Source of the DNA: Cristatella mucedo
Lineage: Eukaryota > Bryozoa > Phylactolaemata > Cristatellidae
DNA length: 62,000 nucleotides
Direction: 5' to 3'
Assembly (NCBI GenBank): GCA_009760855.2
Contig: WPIO01000083.1
Span: 590,001 to 652,000, forward strand
The notes beneath the pieces were generated by a model, which was given only the letters and a program-made list of their open reading frames with translations, was not told where the DNA came from and did not search any database. The number at the start of each line of letters is the position of its first letter. Position 1 is the stretch's first letter. The translations under genes were made by a program, and so were the position numbers. Of the stretch, positions 11,347 through 22,784 are shown in pieces.

Positions 11347-12423
11347 TATACTGCACATGCATAGCAGTATGGTAGCGATGATCCAGGTTTACAAAATTGC
11401 AGTCACGAGAGTGACACGGTGATTAAGTAATATTATGATTGTACCATGTGCAGGGAAAGTGTGTATGAAGCATCAAGTGGATTCAGTATATAGCATCAGT
11501 AGAGCCACCTTGCTTAGCACATGAAGACACTTTTCTGGCTTAATATCAAAGCTAGAATAATGTCACTAACATGGCCAAGGTATGGCAGAGAACGGTTCAC
11601 TTGCATGTAATAAAAAGGTATAACAAGTTAGATGTTTGATGTGACCTCAGAAATAAGTCAATTACTGAAGAAGTTCGTTTGTGTCATTGCTCTGCGATAA
11701 CGAAGGAACCAGAAACAAGGACAGGGGTGCTTAAGGACCCATAGCTTAACGGTTGACCAAAATGTGCAAGCCGAACTGGGCGATTTGGTTAACAAGCTCA
11801 GCACGCGAGCACAAACATATCCGGCATTGCACAAAACAAAACGAGTACTGACCCGGCTGCTTGGCTTCCCTCGGAGCCCAAATGTTATCCCTAATCCTAT
11901 GCAATAAATTCTACTTGCATCAACTGGGGTACATCGAAGCTTGAAAAAAATCAGGCAGGTCTGGCGGTAGGTTAAGTTGCGAGGCAAGGATCGGGATTTT
12001 GTCCGACTCATTCCAATTGAATCTTGCCAGTGCTCACCATAGGATTCTCGCGGATGCATGCACATAATAAATATCAATAACAGCTTGTTACAGCAGGTCA
12101 GTCACAGCCGGAGTAGCAATAACGATACTGCTATTGAACAATGTGCCCACTTTGGCAGCACAATCGTCCAAAAACTCGCTCACCTAGGTCTTCTTAAAGA
12201 CAAACATATTGTTCTCGTGAAGTCAGCGACAAGACGGGGCAAGACGGTTCAGTTTTACAGTCAATAAGCAAGCACGAACCTGTGCTCAGGCAGGTGACCA
12301 TGGGGCGTGGTACCTATGCGCCTGCGTCATCATAAACGCAGCACTCAAGTGTTTGCTAGACATGCCAGCGAACTGCTCCATCCTACTGAGCCACTGATGA
12401 CGGCACCTATGGGATGACTCACC
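11347..12423. other. No recognised feature
   Basis: A minus-strand frame at 11658-12077 has no family motif. No repeat unit from the rest of the window is seen here. Confidence 0.35.
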
Positions 12424-12537
12424 AAACAGGCAGTGAACCTTCATTTCAATGCATACACGAGGCGGAGAAATATCTTGACAAACCTGAATTTCAGGATGAG
12501 CCTGGGGCAGATAAGGAAACAACGATTTCCGGGCCAT
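12424..12537 (-). CDS. Possible first exon of an unidentified gene
   Basis: A minus-strand ATG in good context (CCCATGG) opens a 38-codon frame beginning MARKSLFPYLPQAHPEI that meets a plausible donor (TTTG|GTGAGTC at 12423). Read through the donor, the frame stays open to 12286. I recognise no family. Together with 10519-10671 it may outline a small minus-strand gene, but no connecting exon was established. Confidence 0.2.
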
Positions 12538-13245
12538 GGGTATAGGAAAATAACGCCGGTAACGTTGCGGCGCACCGTTTCACCCTCCATCACGTTTAAG
12601 AGATGGTTTCAGCGGAACGATATAGAATGGCACTAACCAGATATGTCAACAGCGATTGATCCTTCAGAATAGTGTGGCTGGTAGCAATCGACTTCGGCAC
12701 ATAGGCACCAGCGAGAAGCGTATACCAGCAACGAGAAGCGTATACCAGCAGCGAAAAGCATCGAGCACCGGCTGCGGATTCACAGTAATGGGTCTATTTC
12801 CGCCTCCTGATGTGGAGAGCGGTTGATTTATTAGTGAGCTCGCGAGGGAAGCAATTCCTAAGAGGCGCTGTTAGCGCAAGCGCAAGAAGTCAATATTGAG
12901 TTAGGCGTATCAATGCAACAAAAGCACTTCAGAATGTTGAGGATTTTAAGGTCATCAGTGACTATTTTATCTAACCAATCGGCTTTTCTCCCGTCACAGG
13001 CATCTTGAGCAGCCTTTGCAGTGTGGTGGGGGGTAGCTATCGTCGTAGCGAGCTCGAAATCAGCCTGAATCTCGCCGGCCTATAGTGACCTGGAAAATTA
13101 CTTTAAATTGCACGTAATATTTTTTAGTCTTTGGAGCTAAGAAAAGACAGAATTTCAGTAATACGTATTTTAAATGCTCTCAAGCTGAATAGATTTTCTG
13201 GAGCAAAGCAGATTGCACTGATGAAAAAAGGTTAGCTGGTCTAAC
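12538..13245. other. No gene; short tandem repeat at 12708-12760
   Basis: About three imperfect copies of a 17-20 bp unit (CCAGCRACGAGAAGCGTATA) lie at 12708-12760. Nothing else was recognised. Confidence 0.5.
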
Positions 13246-13249
13246 ATCG

Positions 13250-14046
13250 TGGTTTGTATAGCGGCAGAAGAGCCTTAAAGGCTATCACCACTCTTGAGTT
13301 GGCAATAAAGGATCGAGAGTTGTTTAGAATCTATTGGCTGCACACTACAAACCACATATTGCTTTTTCTTCTCACGATCACAAAGTCTTTCTTGAGCGTC
13401 TCGAATCTCGCCTGGGCATCACTGGCACTGCACTGCAATGGTTCAGATCCTATCTCAGTGGGAGACACCAGAATATTATTGTTGACGAACAAATATCATC
13501 CGAAGAACCACTTAGGTACAGGGTACTTAAAGGGCTCTGTGCTCGGTTCGTTTCTTTTCATAGTTTATACTCTATACTCATGCTCTTCAAGATTCTGTCA
13601 CTTACTTGTACGTCCCTCCATTCTCTGGCTCCAGCCTACCTATCAGATAGAACTATTACCCCACCAGGCCAAGAGTCGTACAACCTGCTGTTCTGACTCG
13701 AGTCGTTTAGCAATACCTCGTACGAACCTCAAAACCGTTGGAGACCATGCCTTTAGCTCCTACGTTCCCAAAGCCTGGAACTCACTACCGACCCACGTCA
13801 CAACGTCCATTGACATGACGACATTTAAAGAGAAGCTTAAAATGCACCCGTTAATTACAGCATTTTGTGGGTCTTTCGATTCGTTTCTTGTATGCATGTA
13901 CCAGCTTACACTTTGCCAGCTGCTTTCGGATATTACCACAAATCATTTGGTAATGCTTTCTATACAACATCTGTAAAGAGCATAGAAAGAGATTCAGTTC
14001 TCTGAGGGCGCTAAACAAATGTATTATTATTATTACTATTATTATT
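13250..14046 (+). mobile_element. LINE family 1 copy, RT with internal deletion
   Basis: A partial SINE family 1 tail (13250-13320) abuts a plus-strand CR1/L2-type LINE. The RT thumb-side phrase 'LGITGTALQWFRSYLSGR' (near 13410-13465) is followed by a degraded 'KGSVLGSFLFIVYTL'. The sequence then jumps to the C-terminal part 'LAIPRTNLKTVGDHAFSS' and 'PKAWNSLPTHVTTS'. The YADD catalytic segment is missing. The copy ends with the stem-loop tail (13975-14015) and (ATT)n to 14046. It is a dead copy. Confidence 0.75.
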
Positions 14047-14879
14047 CCACATCTCGGCGTGACTGGAAACTGATTATGAAGTTGCCCCTCTCATTTGTTC
14101 CTTATTCAGTTGTAAGCCTACTGCTGCCCGCACGATGCAGTTACTCCCGTTTATAATACTAAGTCTTAGCAGCGGTTGCCAATGGTGGCGATAAACGTAC
14201 CGTCAAAAGGGGACCGGGATTGATTTGCTTTGTACTAGATTTTGGAGATTTTATTTAAATTCCGTATTCTAGAATTCCTTTCAGCCTTACTAGGTAGCAT
14301 CACCATTCATTTTAATCACCAAGCCAACCCAAAATGCACTCACTGTATGATTTACTTTGACAGGGTTCTTTGCTGGTTCATGTGCATGCACCTCACCACA
14401 GCAAAGGTCACTCTCAATGCTGTCGACTTGATAAAACACGAAAGAAAATTAAAAAAAACATTCAACATATCAGCACCTACCGACTGGCATGCGAAGGTTG
14501 GGTCATCCGAATCCATCTTAGTCAACCCAAGTCTAGATGCTTTATGAAGATTGTTGAATCATTGATTCACAGTTGTAAATTGCTGACGTCAGTCGCCAGC
14601 CATCTCACTAACTGCTCCCAATCGGCATCGCACCGTCGGGGTGGTCTCATTGTAAAATGCCCACTAGACCCTTCTTTACCCTGCTTTCTATAGCTCTACG
14701 CCTCTAATCCTCATTGTCAGGCCTGCCCCTCCTGACCTCATTTCTAGTTGTCTCTCACAATCAAGGAAGACTAGCAGCCCTCTAGGCCCAATACCAATAG
14801 CCCTCTTTTTGGAAAAAGCCCTCTTTTTGGAGAGGACTAGACTTGCTGTTGCCCACCCCAATAAATTTGATAGTTACTG
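14047..14879. other. No recognised feature
   Basis: A direct repeat of CCCTCTTTTTGGA occurs at 14804 and 14820. Otherwise nothing was recognised. Confidence 0.35.
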
Positions 14880-15600
14880 AGAGCACCATTTCAGAGTGAA
14901 GACAATTAAGGGCCGTCGGCCTTACGGAGCGTCTTTGAAGAATGGGATCCCCCAATAAACCGTCATATGCCCTATCTTTTCACAACTTATACTCTGGCTC
15001 CACTTGCATTGATCGCCAATTCAGCTGCGCTTGCAATTTCATCCCCTCCTGCCTTATAGCAACTCAAACTCTCTTAATCCCAGAGGTTCGACCATATACT
15101 TCCATTGCAGAAAGATCTTGGATCGCTGCCACTTGATTAACAGATACAGAGCAAAGTTCGTACACTGACCCACAAGGCCCTCGGCGGCTTGGCTCCTTCA
15201 TACCTAGCTGAACTGCAGCACCAAATTCAGCCTCATCGTGCGCTCAGGTCCTGTATGGACAATAAATTAGCTGTTCCATTTCTCTGCTTAAAGACCGTTA
15301 GCGACAGAACCTTTTACTCTGCAGGTCCTTGGCTGTGGAACTCACTTCTACAATTCTTACGCAAAGGCATCTGCTCTTAAGCTGCCGACTGCGGCACAAC
15401 CTTTCTAGCCGTTTTGAGCTGCTACTTTTATACTACTCACTGCCTCCACTAATCTCCTGACTCAGCTACGCTTCTAACTTTCTCTTTGTTTCGTGAGATG
15501 AAGTCTGCTGGCTACCACTTTGTACCAAAAGCTGCGTAGACTTTGAGAGCGCTAAAGAGAACACTCCTGCCTAACACCCACATAATATTTGGAGCTTTGT
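14880..15600 (+). mobile_element. LINE family 2 fragment (RT C-terminal part)
   Basis: Frames on the plus strand give 'LAPSYLAELQHQIQPHRALRS' (15189 onward, shown in part) and 'AGPWLWNSL', typical of the end of CR1/L2/Rex-type RT proteins. The 3' noncoding part (15380-15600) matches 23225-23490, and the reverse complements at 27740-28180, 33565-33990 and 60165-60560. Frameshifts and stops show decay. Confidence 0.65.
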
Positions 15601-16112
15601 GGAGTTACTGAAGGAGATGCATTCGATATCATTACTTTACATCAACACCCATGACGCTTGTATTAAAGTAAAGTAGACACATTTGTCGGCTGACTTCTTA
15701 ATCGTAAATCTTACCCTTCTCGGCGCTACGACCAAGGAGCAATGCCGACATTTGCATCTGGATAGCAGCTAACTTTCTCAAACAGAATAAAATGAGCGCC
15801 GACCTAATAGATATGTGAGAGCAAGTGTTACCCCGATACTAGTGAGCCCCAACCAGTAACTTGGATCGGCAAATAGGACCTTTCCCTTTGGCTTCTGGTC
15901 GAAGTCTGAGTGCCCCCAGTTCCAAAATGAACTTCTGCTTGATAACCATAGCGCCCCCGTAGTCGAGTCTCCCCACATTCAGCCACGCAAGATTGCAAAA
16001 TTCTAGCATGTTTCAGCAAAAGTCACAATGATGAATTTGGTCAACGCATGTGTGACATCTCGTCCAGACGTTCAGTAACTTATCTCCTTTCAGATCATTA
16101 TGTCTGCACAAT
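15601..16112. other. No recognised feature
   Basis: No domain-bearing frame and no match to the repeat families seen elsewhere in the window. Confidence 0.35.
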
Positions 16113-16288
16113 AAAAAAAATGCTAGCTGATTTAACAGCCTCTTTTTTATACCAACAGAAGAGTCTTTACTGCTATCACCACCGTTTGCAGTGGCAAAAA
16201 AGGATCGTCCACCACAGGATTCGAACCCACGACCTCGGGCCGAGGTCGTGAAAAGCAACCGCTTTACCTAGTGAGCCATTACGTCTAA
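16113..16288 (-). repeat. SINE family 1 copy (tRNA-derived)
   Basis: Minus-strand copy with B box GGTTCGAATCC and the intervening hairpin CACGACCTCGG-G-CCGAGGTCGTG (16232-16254). Its A-box region reads TGGCTCACTAGG. Confidence 0.7.
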
Positions 16289-16324
16289 GCCGCTTGCTGG
16301 CGGTCCATAGCTAAGTAGCTTGGC

Positions 16325-16560
16325 AACTGTCACATTACTCAACCTTTCTGCAACCTGCAACGGCTTCCCGTCAACGGGTCTTAGCTTCAAAGTAATCTCG
16401 CTCACTTTAGTTCCCTTGATTGTCTGCCTCCAGCCTACCTTTCTGAAGCCCTTACTACTCGTGATCCTCTCGCACTACCTTCACCTCAGCACTTCCTCTG
16501 ATCCTATAGTTGTGGTAGTGACCAACTTTGTAAACCTTTAGTTGCTATGCATCTTAAGTC
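16325..16560 (+). mobile_element. LINE fragment (RT C-terminal region)
   Basis: Out-of-frame pieces on the plus strand resemble the 'HWLPVNGRLSFKVISLTY' segment before the LINE C-terminus. They are strongly decayed, with no tail attached. Confidence 0.4.
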
Positions 16561-17077
16561 TGGAGTTTCCAAATTAAGAATATTTAAACAGCCCTGATTC
16601 ACCAATTTTGAAAGCAAAGCTTAGGAGCCACTGGTCCCTCGTGCAATTTGTCCATGTGAATATGCTTGGCTGCTGATGGGTGCAGCCACTGTATTGGCAT
16701 CATTGCTCATCTAATTATCGCTAATCAATCAGTTCTGTAAGTATCAGCAATCAGCTTTTGCCAATAATTGCCTGAAATTGCTCCTTTACCGTCTAGGCGA
16801 ATGGCTTATAAAGCCTATGCGAAAGCATGTTTGCTATTATTATTATTATTATTATTATTACCTACCAGGGTAGGGCTAAAGAGAGTGCCCACCCATTGGT
16901 ACCCCTGCTGCCCACCACTTCGGGTATAACTGGTAGGGTGGGTTAAACCTATCTAGCCATTTCGGTTGTGTGTCTGTGTGTGCTCATTCGCATGGAGCTG
17001 AAAACGGGAAGTGAACTCGATTCGGAATCTGTGCCTTTTTTAACAAATACTCGGAGCGCATGCCCTATTTGCAAGTA
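16561..17077. other. (ATT)n tract, otherwise nothing recognised
   Basis: A perfect (ATT)n run lies at about 16835-16860 and may be the end of another LINE tail. The GGTAGGG-rich stretch after it (16861-16960) is not identified. Confidence 0.4.
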
Positions 17078-17871
17078 TTAATAATATAATAATAATACAT
17101 TATGTATAGCACCATGAGAGAACTCAATCTCTTTCTTGGCACTTAACATTTGCTGTAAAGGAAGCACGATTGAATGGTTGGTGGTAGCATGCTCACTAAA
17201 CAACAAGAATAGCATGGTTAGGGGTGACGTGCACACGGTCAGCATGCAAGTATGGTTAGTGGCAGTATGCACAGTGTCAGCACGCATAAGCACGTAAAAA
17301 ATAGAATCCCCGGGACCCACAAAATGCTTTCATAAATAGGTGCGTTTTTTAAGTTCTTTTTCAATGTGGTCAGGTCAGGGGATGTTCTGACGCAGGTCGG
17401 GGGGGGGGAGCTCCAGGCTTTGGGAGCATACGAACTAAATGCACGGTCTCCAAAGGATTTGAGGTTTGTATGAGGTATTTCTAGACTGTATGGATTCCGA
17501 AAAGCGGGTGGTACGATGCTTGGCCTGATGGGGGAGTAGATCTGAGAGATAGGCTGGAGCCATAGAATGAAGTGACCTAAAAGTGAGCGACAAAACGTTG
17601 AAGTCGATCCGTTGCTTGACTGGTAGCCAGTGCAGGTCGCCGATAGGTGTGTTGTGGCAACTGCGATGCTCACGGCAGACAAGCCCAGCTGCAGATGATC
17701 TTTGTCCATTCACATCAATACTCTGGAGTCTCCCACTGAGATAGGACCTAAACCATTGCAATGCTCTGCTAGTGATCCCAGGCGACCTCAGAGGCACTCA
17801 AGAAGACTTGGTGATCGATAGTGTCAAAAGCTGCCGAATGATCGAGCAAAACAAGCAGAGACACTCTTACT

Positions 17872-18018
17872 ACGTTATTCACTTTGTTTGTTTATCAAGC
17901 CTGATATTACTCACCATTCAATTGCTATTCCCTTTGCAGCAAATGTAAAGCGCCTAGAGAGAGATTGAGTTCTATGAGGGCGCTTTATTAAGTGCATTAT
18001 TATTATATTATTATTATG
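17872..18018 (+). mobile_element. Nested LINE family 1 tail, opposite orientation
   Basis: A plus-strand LINE tail (GTAAAGCGCCTAGAGAGAG…TTCTATGAGGGCGC, then (ATT)n to 18018) lies inside the minus-strand LINE, so it inserted later. The boundaries are approximate and no clear target duplication was found. Confidence 0.6.
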
Positions 18019-18614
18019 TCTACATTCCTAAGTAAGACGCTGTACAAAGTAATAATGACTCTGTAGAGTGATTAGCTCTAAAGCCAGACTGGAACTTACT
18101 AGCAAGGTTAAAAGTTTTAATATGTGTTCAGCTGATCTGCCTGGACTCGTTCCACTGTCTTTGATAGAAGCGGCAGAAGGAAGACTGGGCGAAAGTTGCT
18201 CAAGTTCTCTTAGTCTAGTGTTGCTTTCTTGAGTAGTGGTCTGACTACAGCCTTTTTAAAAGGTGCTGGGACATGACCTGAGGCTAATGACATATTAATG
18301 ATGTTAGTTATGCATGGCAGCAGAAGATCAATGCAACGTAGGAGCAGGACAGTGGGAATAGGGTCCAAAGGACTAGTTGTCTTCTATGATTAGGATATGA
18401 ACTTCAGAACGAGGTCATTGGTGACCTGCCTGAATGTAGACATCGTGGTGCTGCATGGAATTAAGGGACAGGATTCCAAGGGGTGCTTCCATCTTAGGGA
18501 TGAACTCCCTGATCTTGTCTATTTTGTTGACGAAGAAGCTAGAGAACCGATCAGCAAGATCAGAGGTCGGCAAACCTTTCGGACTACTGAGCCATTTCAG
18601 GAGGTCAAGAAGGC

Positions 18615-18960
18615 ACACTAGGCCAGAGGAAACCACGCCCACTCCACCCGGCCTGGAGTGGGCGTGGTGGCTATGCTCACTTTCCACAGGGTAACGCCAG
18701 AAGCAAAATCAAGCACAATAACAGTTAGCTCTCAACTCATAACAAAAAGCGGCCAAGAGACGGCTCGTGCCTCGAAAACTCGTTAGTAGGGATACTCGTA
18801 AGTCAAAGTACCTATAGTGAAGGGGAAGAAAACCGCGAGAGCTCAATGAGGCCAGATCCATCAATAAATAACTAGGGGGCCGCTAGGCCAGACCGGAGCA
18901 CTAGCTAGGCCGAATCTGGCCTAAAGGCCAGAGTTAGCCGACCTCTTCGCTAGATCATCA
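18615..18960. mobile_element. Unclassified insertion inside LINE, with long hairpin
   Basis: The LINE linker coding sequence is interrupted here. The block has a perfect 15-bp inverted repeat (18632-18646 and 18654-18668, seven-base loop) and several GGCCAGA motifs. Ends and class are unclear. It may be a small non-autonomous DNA element. Confidence 0.35.
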
Positions 18961-20256
18961 AAGGGATCACTAGGTAAGGAGCTAACCTTGGAGCGGTTAA
19001 GGAGAAGGTTGATCGTCGACATCAGCATTTTTGAATTGTGCATCTGTGATTCAACAATGTTTTTATAGAAGCTAGACTTGGTATTTGCTATGATTGATTG
19101 GTACGATCTACAGTAGTCCTTGTATGCCTGTCGATGGACAGCCAGTCCTAATCTTGCCTACGCTTTTTCAGGCTTCTGCTTTGTAGACCCAGCCAGTTTA
19201 ATGTCTGTGGTAAACCATGGGCCGTCTGAACGAGGTCTCACAGTGCACTTAGTCAGAGGTGCAAACTCGTTTAGCATGTCAGCTAGTTTCGTGTTGTAGC
19301 CATCTACCAATGATGACATGTCGAAGGGGGATTTAGCAGCAGAGGCGAAGCAGATACTCTCGCATGGACAGCATCGATTGTAAGGGTCTGATGTTTCGCG
19401 ATTTGCGTGTGATTTTAGAAGAGGAGGATGAGGGCACACATTGTAGACTGAATGAGATCTGCACGTGGTCAGATAAGCAGAATGTGGTAATAAGCGATGA
19501 TGACAAAGTGCAGTTGTATGACAAAATTTGGTCGAGTGTGTGACCTGAGGTGTGAGTAGGCCATGCGCATGAGCTATAAGAGACAATGAGTCAGCCAGTG
19601 CACGAAGTTCAGTGCTGAAGGCATCAGATAAGTTATTAAAATGATTGCCAAAATAACTCATAATGAGGAAAGAACGATGTCTTGCATGCAAAATCAAAAT
19701 GAGATCAGGGAAATCTGAGATAAATGAGGACCTGGTACCTGGTGGGCGAGAGACTCTGCCACCATCGGTAGCTCGTTGTCGGTGAAATGAAATCAAGACA
19801 GTTTATTCGAAAGACTGCTTCGAGGGTACTGCAAACTGCTTAAAATTGAAATTTGAGGGCGTAATCATAGCGACTCCACCTAGAGTTGGATTGATCTAGG
19901 ATTTTGAAAGAAGGAGAAACCAGTCGGCGCTGGATCTTTAATTGTGGGCAGTTTACCGATTTTAGCCAAGTTTTAGTCAAGGCGAGCAAGCCGAGGCCTT
20001 TTTCAGAAATAAGTCGCTTATGGCAAGGGGTTATTGCATATTGAGCGTGGATTACAAGGACAAGCATTTAGTTGTGCAGCCGGAGTTATAATAGGCCTGA
20101 TGACCACTGAGTTAGTGAGATTCACAGTAACGCTTGAGGGAGGACTCACTGAGTGGTTCGAAACAATGCTAAGAATACCAAACGAGCAAGTACTCAGCTC
20201 CCAGCTGTCGCCAAACGTGTATATGTATACCGACTTTATTTGTGGAGCGTAACAAT

Positions 20257-21096
20257 TGTAGCACAGCGCCAGCCTGGCTCAATAGCTATAGCATCCTGCT
20301 TCCCGCAGGAGCGGCTGATTGAAGTCGGCTGGCCTGTCAACCCTATGGTCACGACGAGTTTTTCAAGGGTAGGGCGACGCAGGCGGAAGGTCGCTGCCAC
20401 AGGGGGAAGGGCTGGCCGACGGTGGTGGGACTGGGCGGTCGGGGGCACTTCGAACGATAGAGGCGAGTAGGCCGTCCATGACAGCGATTGAAGAAAAGAA
20501 GAGAGTCGACATCGGAAGAATTCGGTGGACCCCACCGAATACGGTCGTATAGCGCCCGTGCTCGCATGTTTGTGTTTTGTGTGTGTGCGAGCCCGTCCCG
20601 GTATAGAGATTTGCCGATGCGAACTAGAAGTAGTTTGGTGTAGTGCGTATGGTATTCCTGCCCTTAAGGTGGAAGCGGAGCCCTAGTTCTCCAGTCAGGG
20701 TCTAGGCTCCGGTCCGGGCTCCTCGTCTTATTTGAGTCGTTCCCCACAATAGACTTAGGTGGCCTAAGTGCGGGGACGTAATCCCTCCACAAGAGTGCTT
20801 GTGCTGTTGAGAGCGTGTGAGGAGTGTGGAGATAAATCTGAGCTAGTCTCGCAGAGACTTTGTGCGCTTGCGAATAAAGCTCAGTAAAGTCCCCAATTTG
20901 TGTGTCTCGCTTTCCGATTCACGCTGCGGACCGCACGACCCCCTTCAGTAACGGTAAGTAGGTCAGCGCGAGAAACGCTCGTTTCGTGGCGGCCTGCTTA
21001 TTGCGCGTTGGCGCGAACCGAACGGCATCAGGCGCTAGGTTACGCCGCAAGGTGAGCGGCAGGTCACGCCTACTCCACGGAACCTTCGGCGTTACA
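20257..21096. mobile_element. Solo LTR, 840 bp, with CAAT target duplication
   Basis: The element begins TGTAGCAC and ends GCGTTACA, so it has the TG…CA ends and a short terminal inverted repeat (TGTA/TACA). It is flanked on both sides by CAAT (20253-20256 and 21097-21100), a 4-bp target duplication. An AATAAA signal at 20873-20878 on the plus strand fits the R region of a plus-oriented LTR, followed by about 218 bp of U5-like sequence. No internal retroelement region adjoins, so it is a recombined solo LTR. Gypsy-type is the likely class from the duplication length. Confidence 0.75.
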
Positions 21097-21109
21097 CAAT
21101 AACTCCATG

Positions 21110-21570
21110 CTAGTACTTATTGGTTTCAGCGTTCTGCACCTCTTTTAGCTTCTCTTTCGGTCTTTTCTGCACAAACCTGCACCTCGTTCGAACCTCAAAT
21201 CCTTTATAGACCGTGCCTTTTGTTCGCATGCTCCCAAAGCCTGGAACTCACTTCCGACTAGCATCGCGACAATCCCTGACTTGAGCACATTTAAAAAGAA
21301 ACTAAAAACGCATTTATTTATCACAGCATTTAGTGGGTCCATGTGATTCGTCCTTTACGTGCTTACGCGTGCTCACAGTTTGCAAGCTGCCACTAACCAT
21401 ATTTGCATGCTAACCGTGTGCCTGTCACCCCTGACATTGTCATGCATACTGTAATTAAGCATTCTACCACTAACCATTCGATCCTGCTTCCTTTGCATCA
21501 AATGTAAAGTGCCAAGAAACAGATTGAGTTCTCTGAGATCGCTTTATCAAATGCACATATTATTGTTAGC
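21110..21570 (+). mobile_element. LINE family 1 3' end
   Basis: The plus strand gives out-of-frame pieces of the C-terminus (AAGCCTGGAACTCACTTCC…, a short TTTAAAAAGAAACTAAAAAC segment) and then the stem-loop tail near 21505-21550. It is 5'-truncated. Confidence 0.65.
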
Positions 21571-21901
21571 ATTACCTCAGGCTCTTGGCCAGCCAACCTG
21601 TCAGCCTCTTTAACTGGCAGGCTGATAAACTTTACCAAAGACCTCTCCGATACACGGCGTTAAACTCAACGAGCTCTGAGCATACGGTCGCAGTATTCCA
21701 GGGCAACAAACTCAAGCCAAAACTCTGAGGGCGCAATAACAAATGTATTATTGGTATTATTATTAAAAACAATTGAGCCGCCCATGCATAGCTAATCAGC
21801 TCTGGCAGATTCTTTCACGTAGCAGGATATCAGTGATAACAGTGATGATTTGCATGAATAGAAAACGGAAAGTTTAACAGAGCAAATATCGCGATACGTG
21901 A

Positions 21902-21940
<39 letters not shown>

Positions 21941-22779
21941 GTAGAAAGATACAGTCGAAGCACTACGTTTGGTTTTTCTTTGCGTGCGAGACCTATCTCT
22001 ATAGATAGAAATGGAAGCACTGACCATTTTATGCCGGGCTTAGTGACTAACTCTCACTGATGCTTATAAGCAACGGTACTCTTTGGAAGCTACTCAGCAA
22101 ATAGGGAGGAGGTGTTGAACCGGTTTTTCATAATCGACCCAGCAAAACGGGATCGCTCCCACGTGACGACATTTACCGCTCGTCGTTATTCGTGTGCTGT
22201 ACCAAATTTATCATGTACTAAAATTGTGTTTACTGCATTAATTGATAGTGTTCGACGAACAGTATGGCGAGTACAGGATGGTGGTTAACGTGACTCAGTC
22301 CTCGGCAAGCTGCCTGCTCCCGCGGTCGCTTCCCGAAGATGCCAGGCAAAGCTTCAGGGATTCCACCTCGGTCACTTTCTCTCGACGTGACAAGTTTCAC
22401 GTCTAGCTTCGCTTGGAAGAGTAGACAGGCTTTTGAGTAGCCTGTCGCAGCGTAATAGCCTCTCTTGGTTGAGTCGGTGATATTGCCACTTAGCACAGCC
22501 GAATGGATGCGGGTGCTGCCTTTGAAGCCCACTGATGTTCTCTCTTCACCATTGCAAATGCCTAAGTGTGAGAAACTATAAGAGTAAATGAGCTTTTACC
22601 TTCAGTACGTAACGGCTGCTATCTCGGCAGTACTTGGAACCATTTATCGCCAAGTGGTGCGATTCAGTGTTTCAGTCTTGTGATTCATGTTTTCGATCGC
22701 CTATATAGATGAATAAATGAATAGAGAGGTAGATGGATGGAATCCAAATACATAATATGCCTTTCTTGGCTTAGACTGG
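21571..22779. other. (GA)n tract; otherwise nothing recognised
   Basis: A (GA)n microsatellite lies at 21903-21939. A minus-strand frame at 22230-22532 has no motif and is not called. Confidence 0.4.
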
Positions 22780-22784
22780 CGGAA

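Larger units (their letters stand above)
17078..20075 (-). mobile_element. Near full-length CR1/L2-type LINE (family 1), decayed
   Basis: Read on the minus strand from about 20070, this copy has the start of an APE-type endonuclease (phrases 'ISEKGLGLLALTKTWLKS', then 'RPPGTRSSFISDFPDL', 'GHTLD' and 'SDHVQISFSL' across frameshifts). A linker follows ('LADMLNEFAPLTKCTVRPRS', near 19230, and 'LADRFSSFFVNKIDKIREF', near 18530), then RT pieces ('DHSAAFDTIDHQVFL', near 17830, and 'ALQWFRSYLSGRLQS', near 17740) and the C-terminus ('AFSSYAPKAWSS'). The YADD motif is lost by an internal deletion near 17680. It ends in the stem-loop tail at 17098-17160. Two further insertions interrupt it, at about 17872-18018 and 18615-18960. 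It carries many stops and frameshifts and is inactive. Confidence 0.8.

Noticed and set aside
19158-19796. A 212-residue minus-strand frame as a host gene
   Set aside because: It carries LINE endonuclease and linker phrases in shifting frames and is flanked by LINE RT pieces and the tail.
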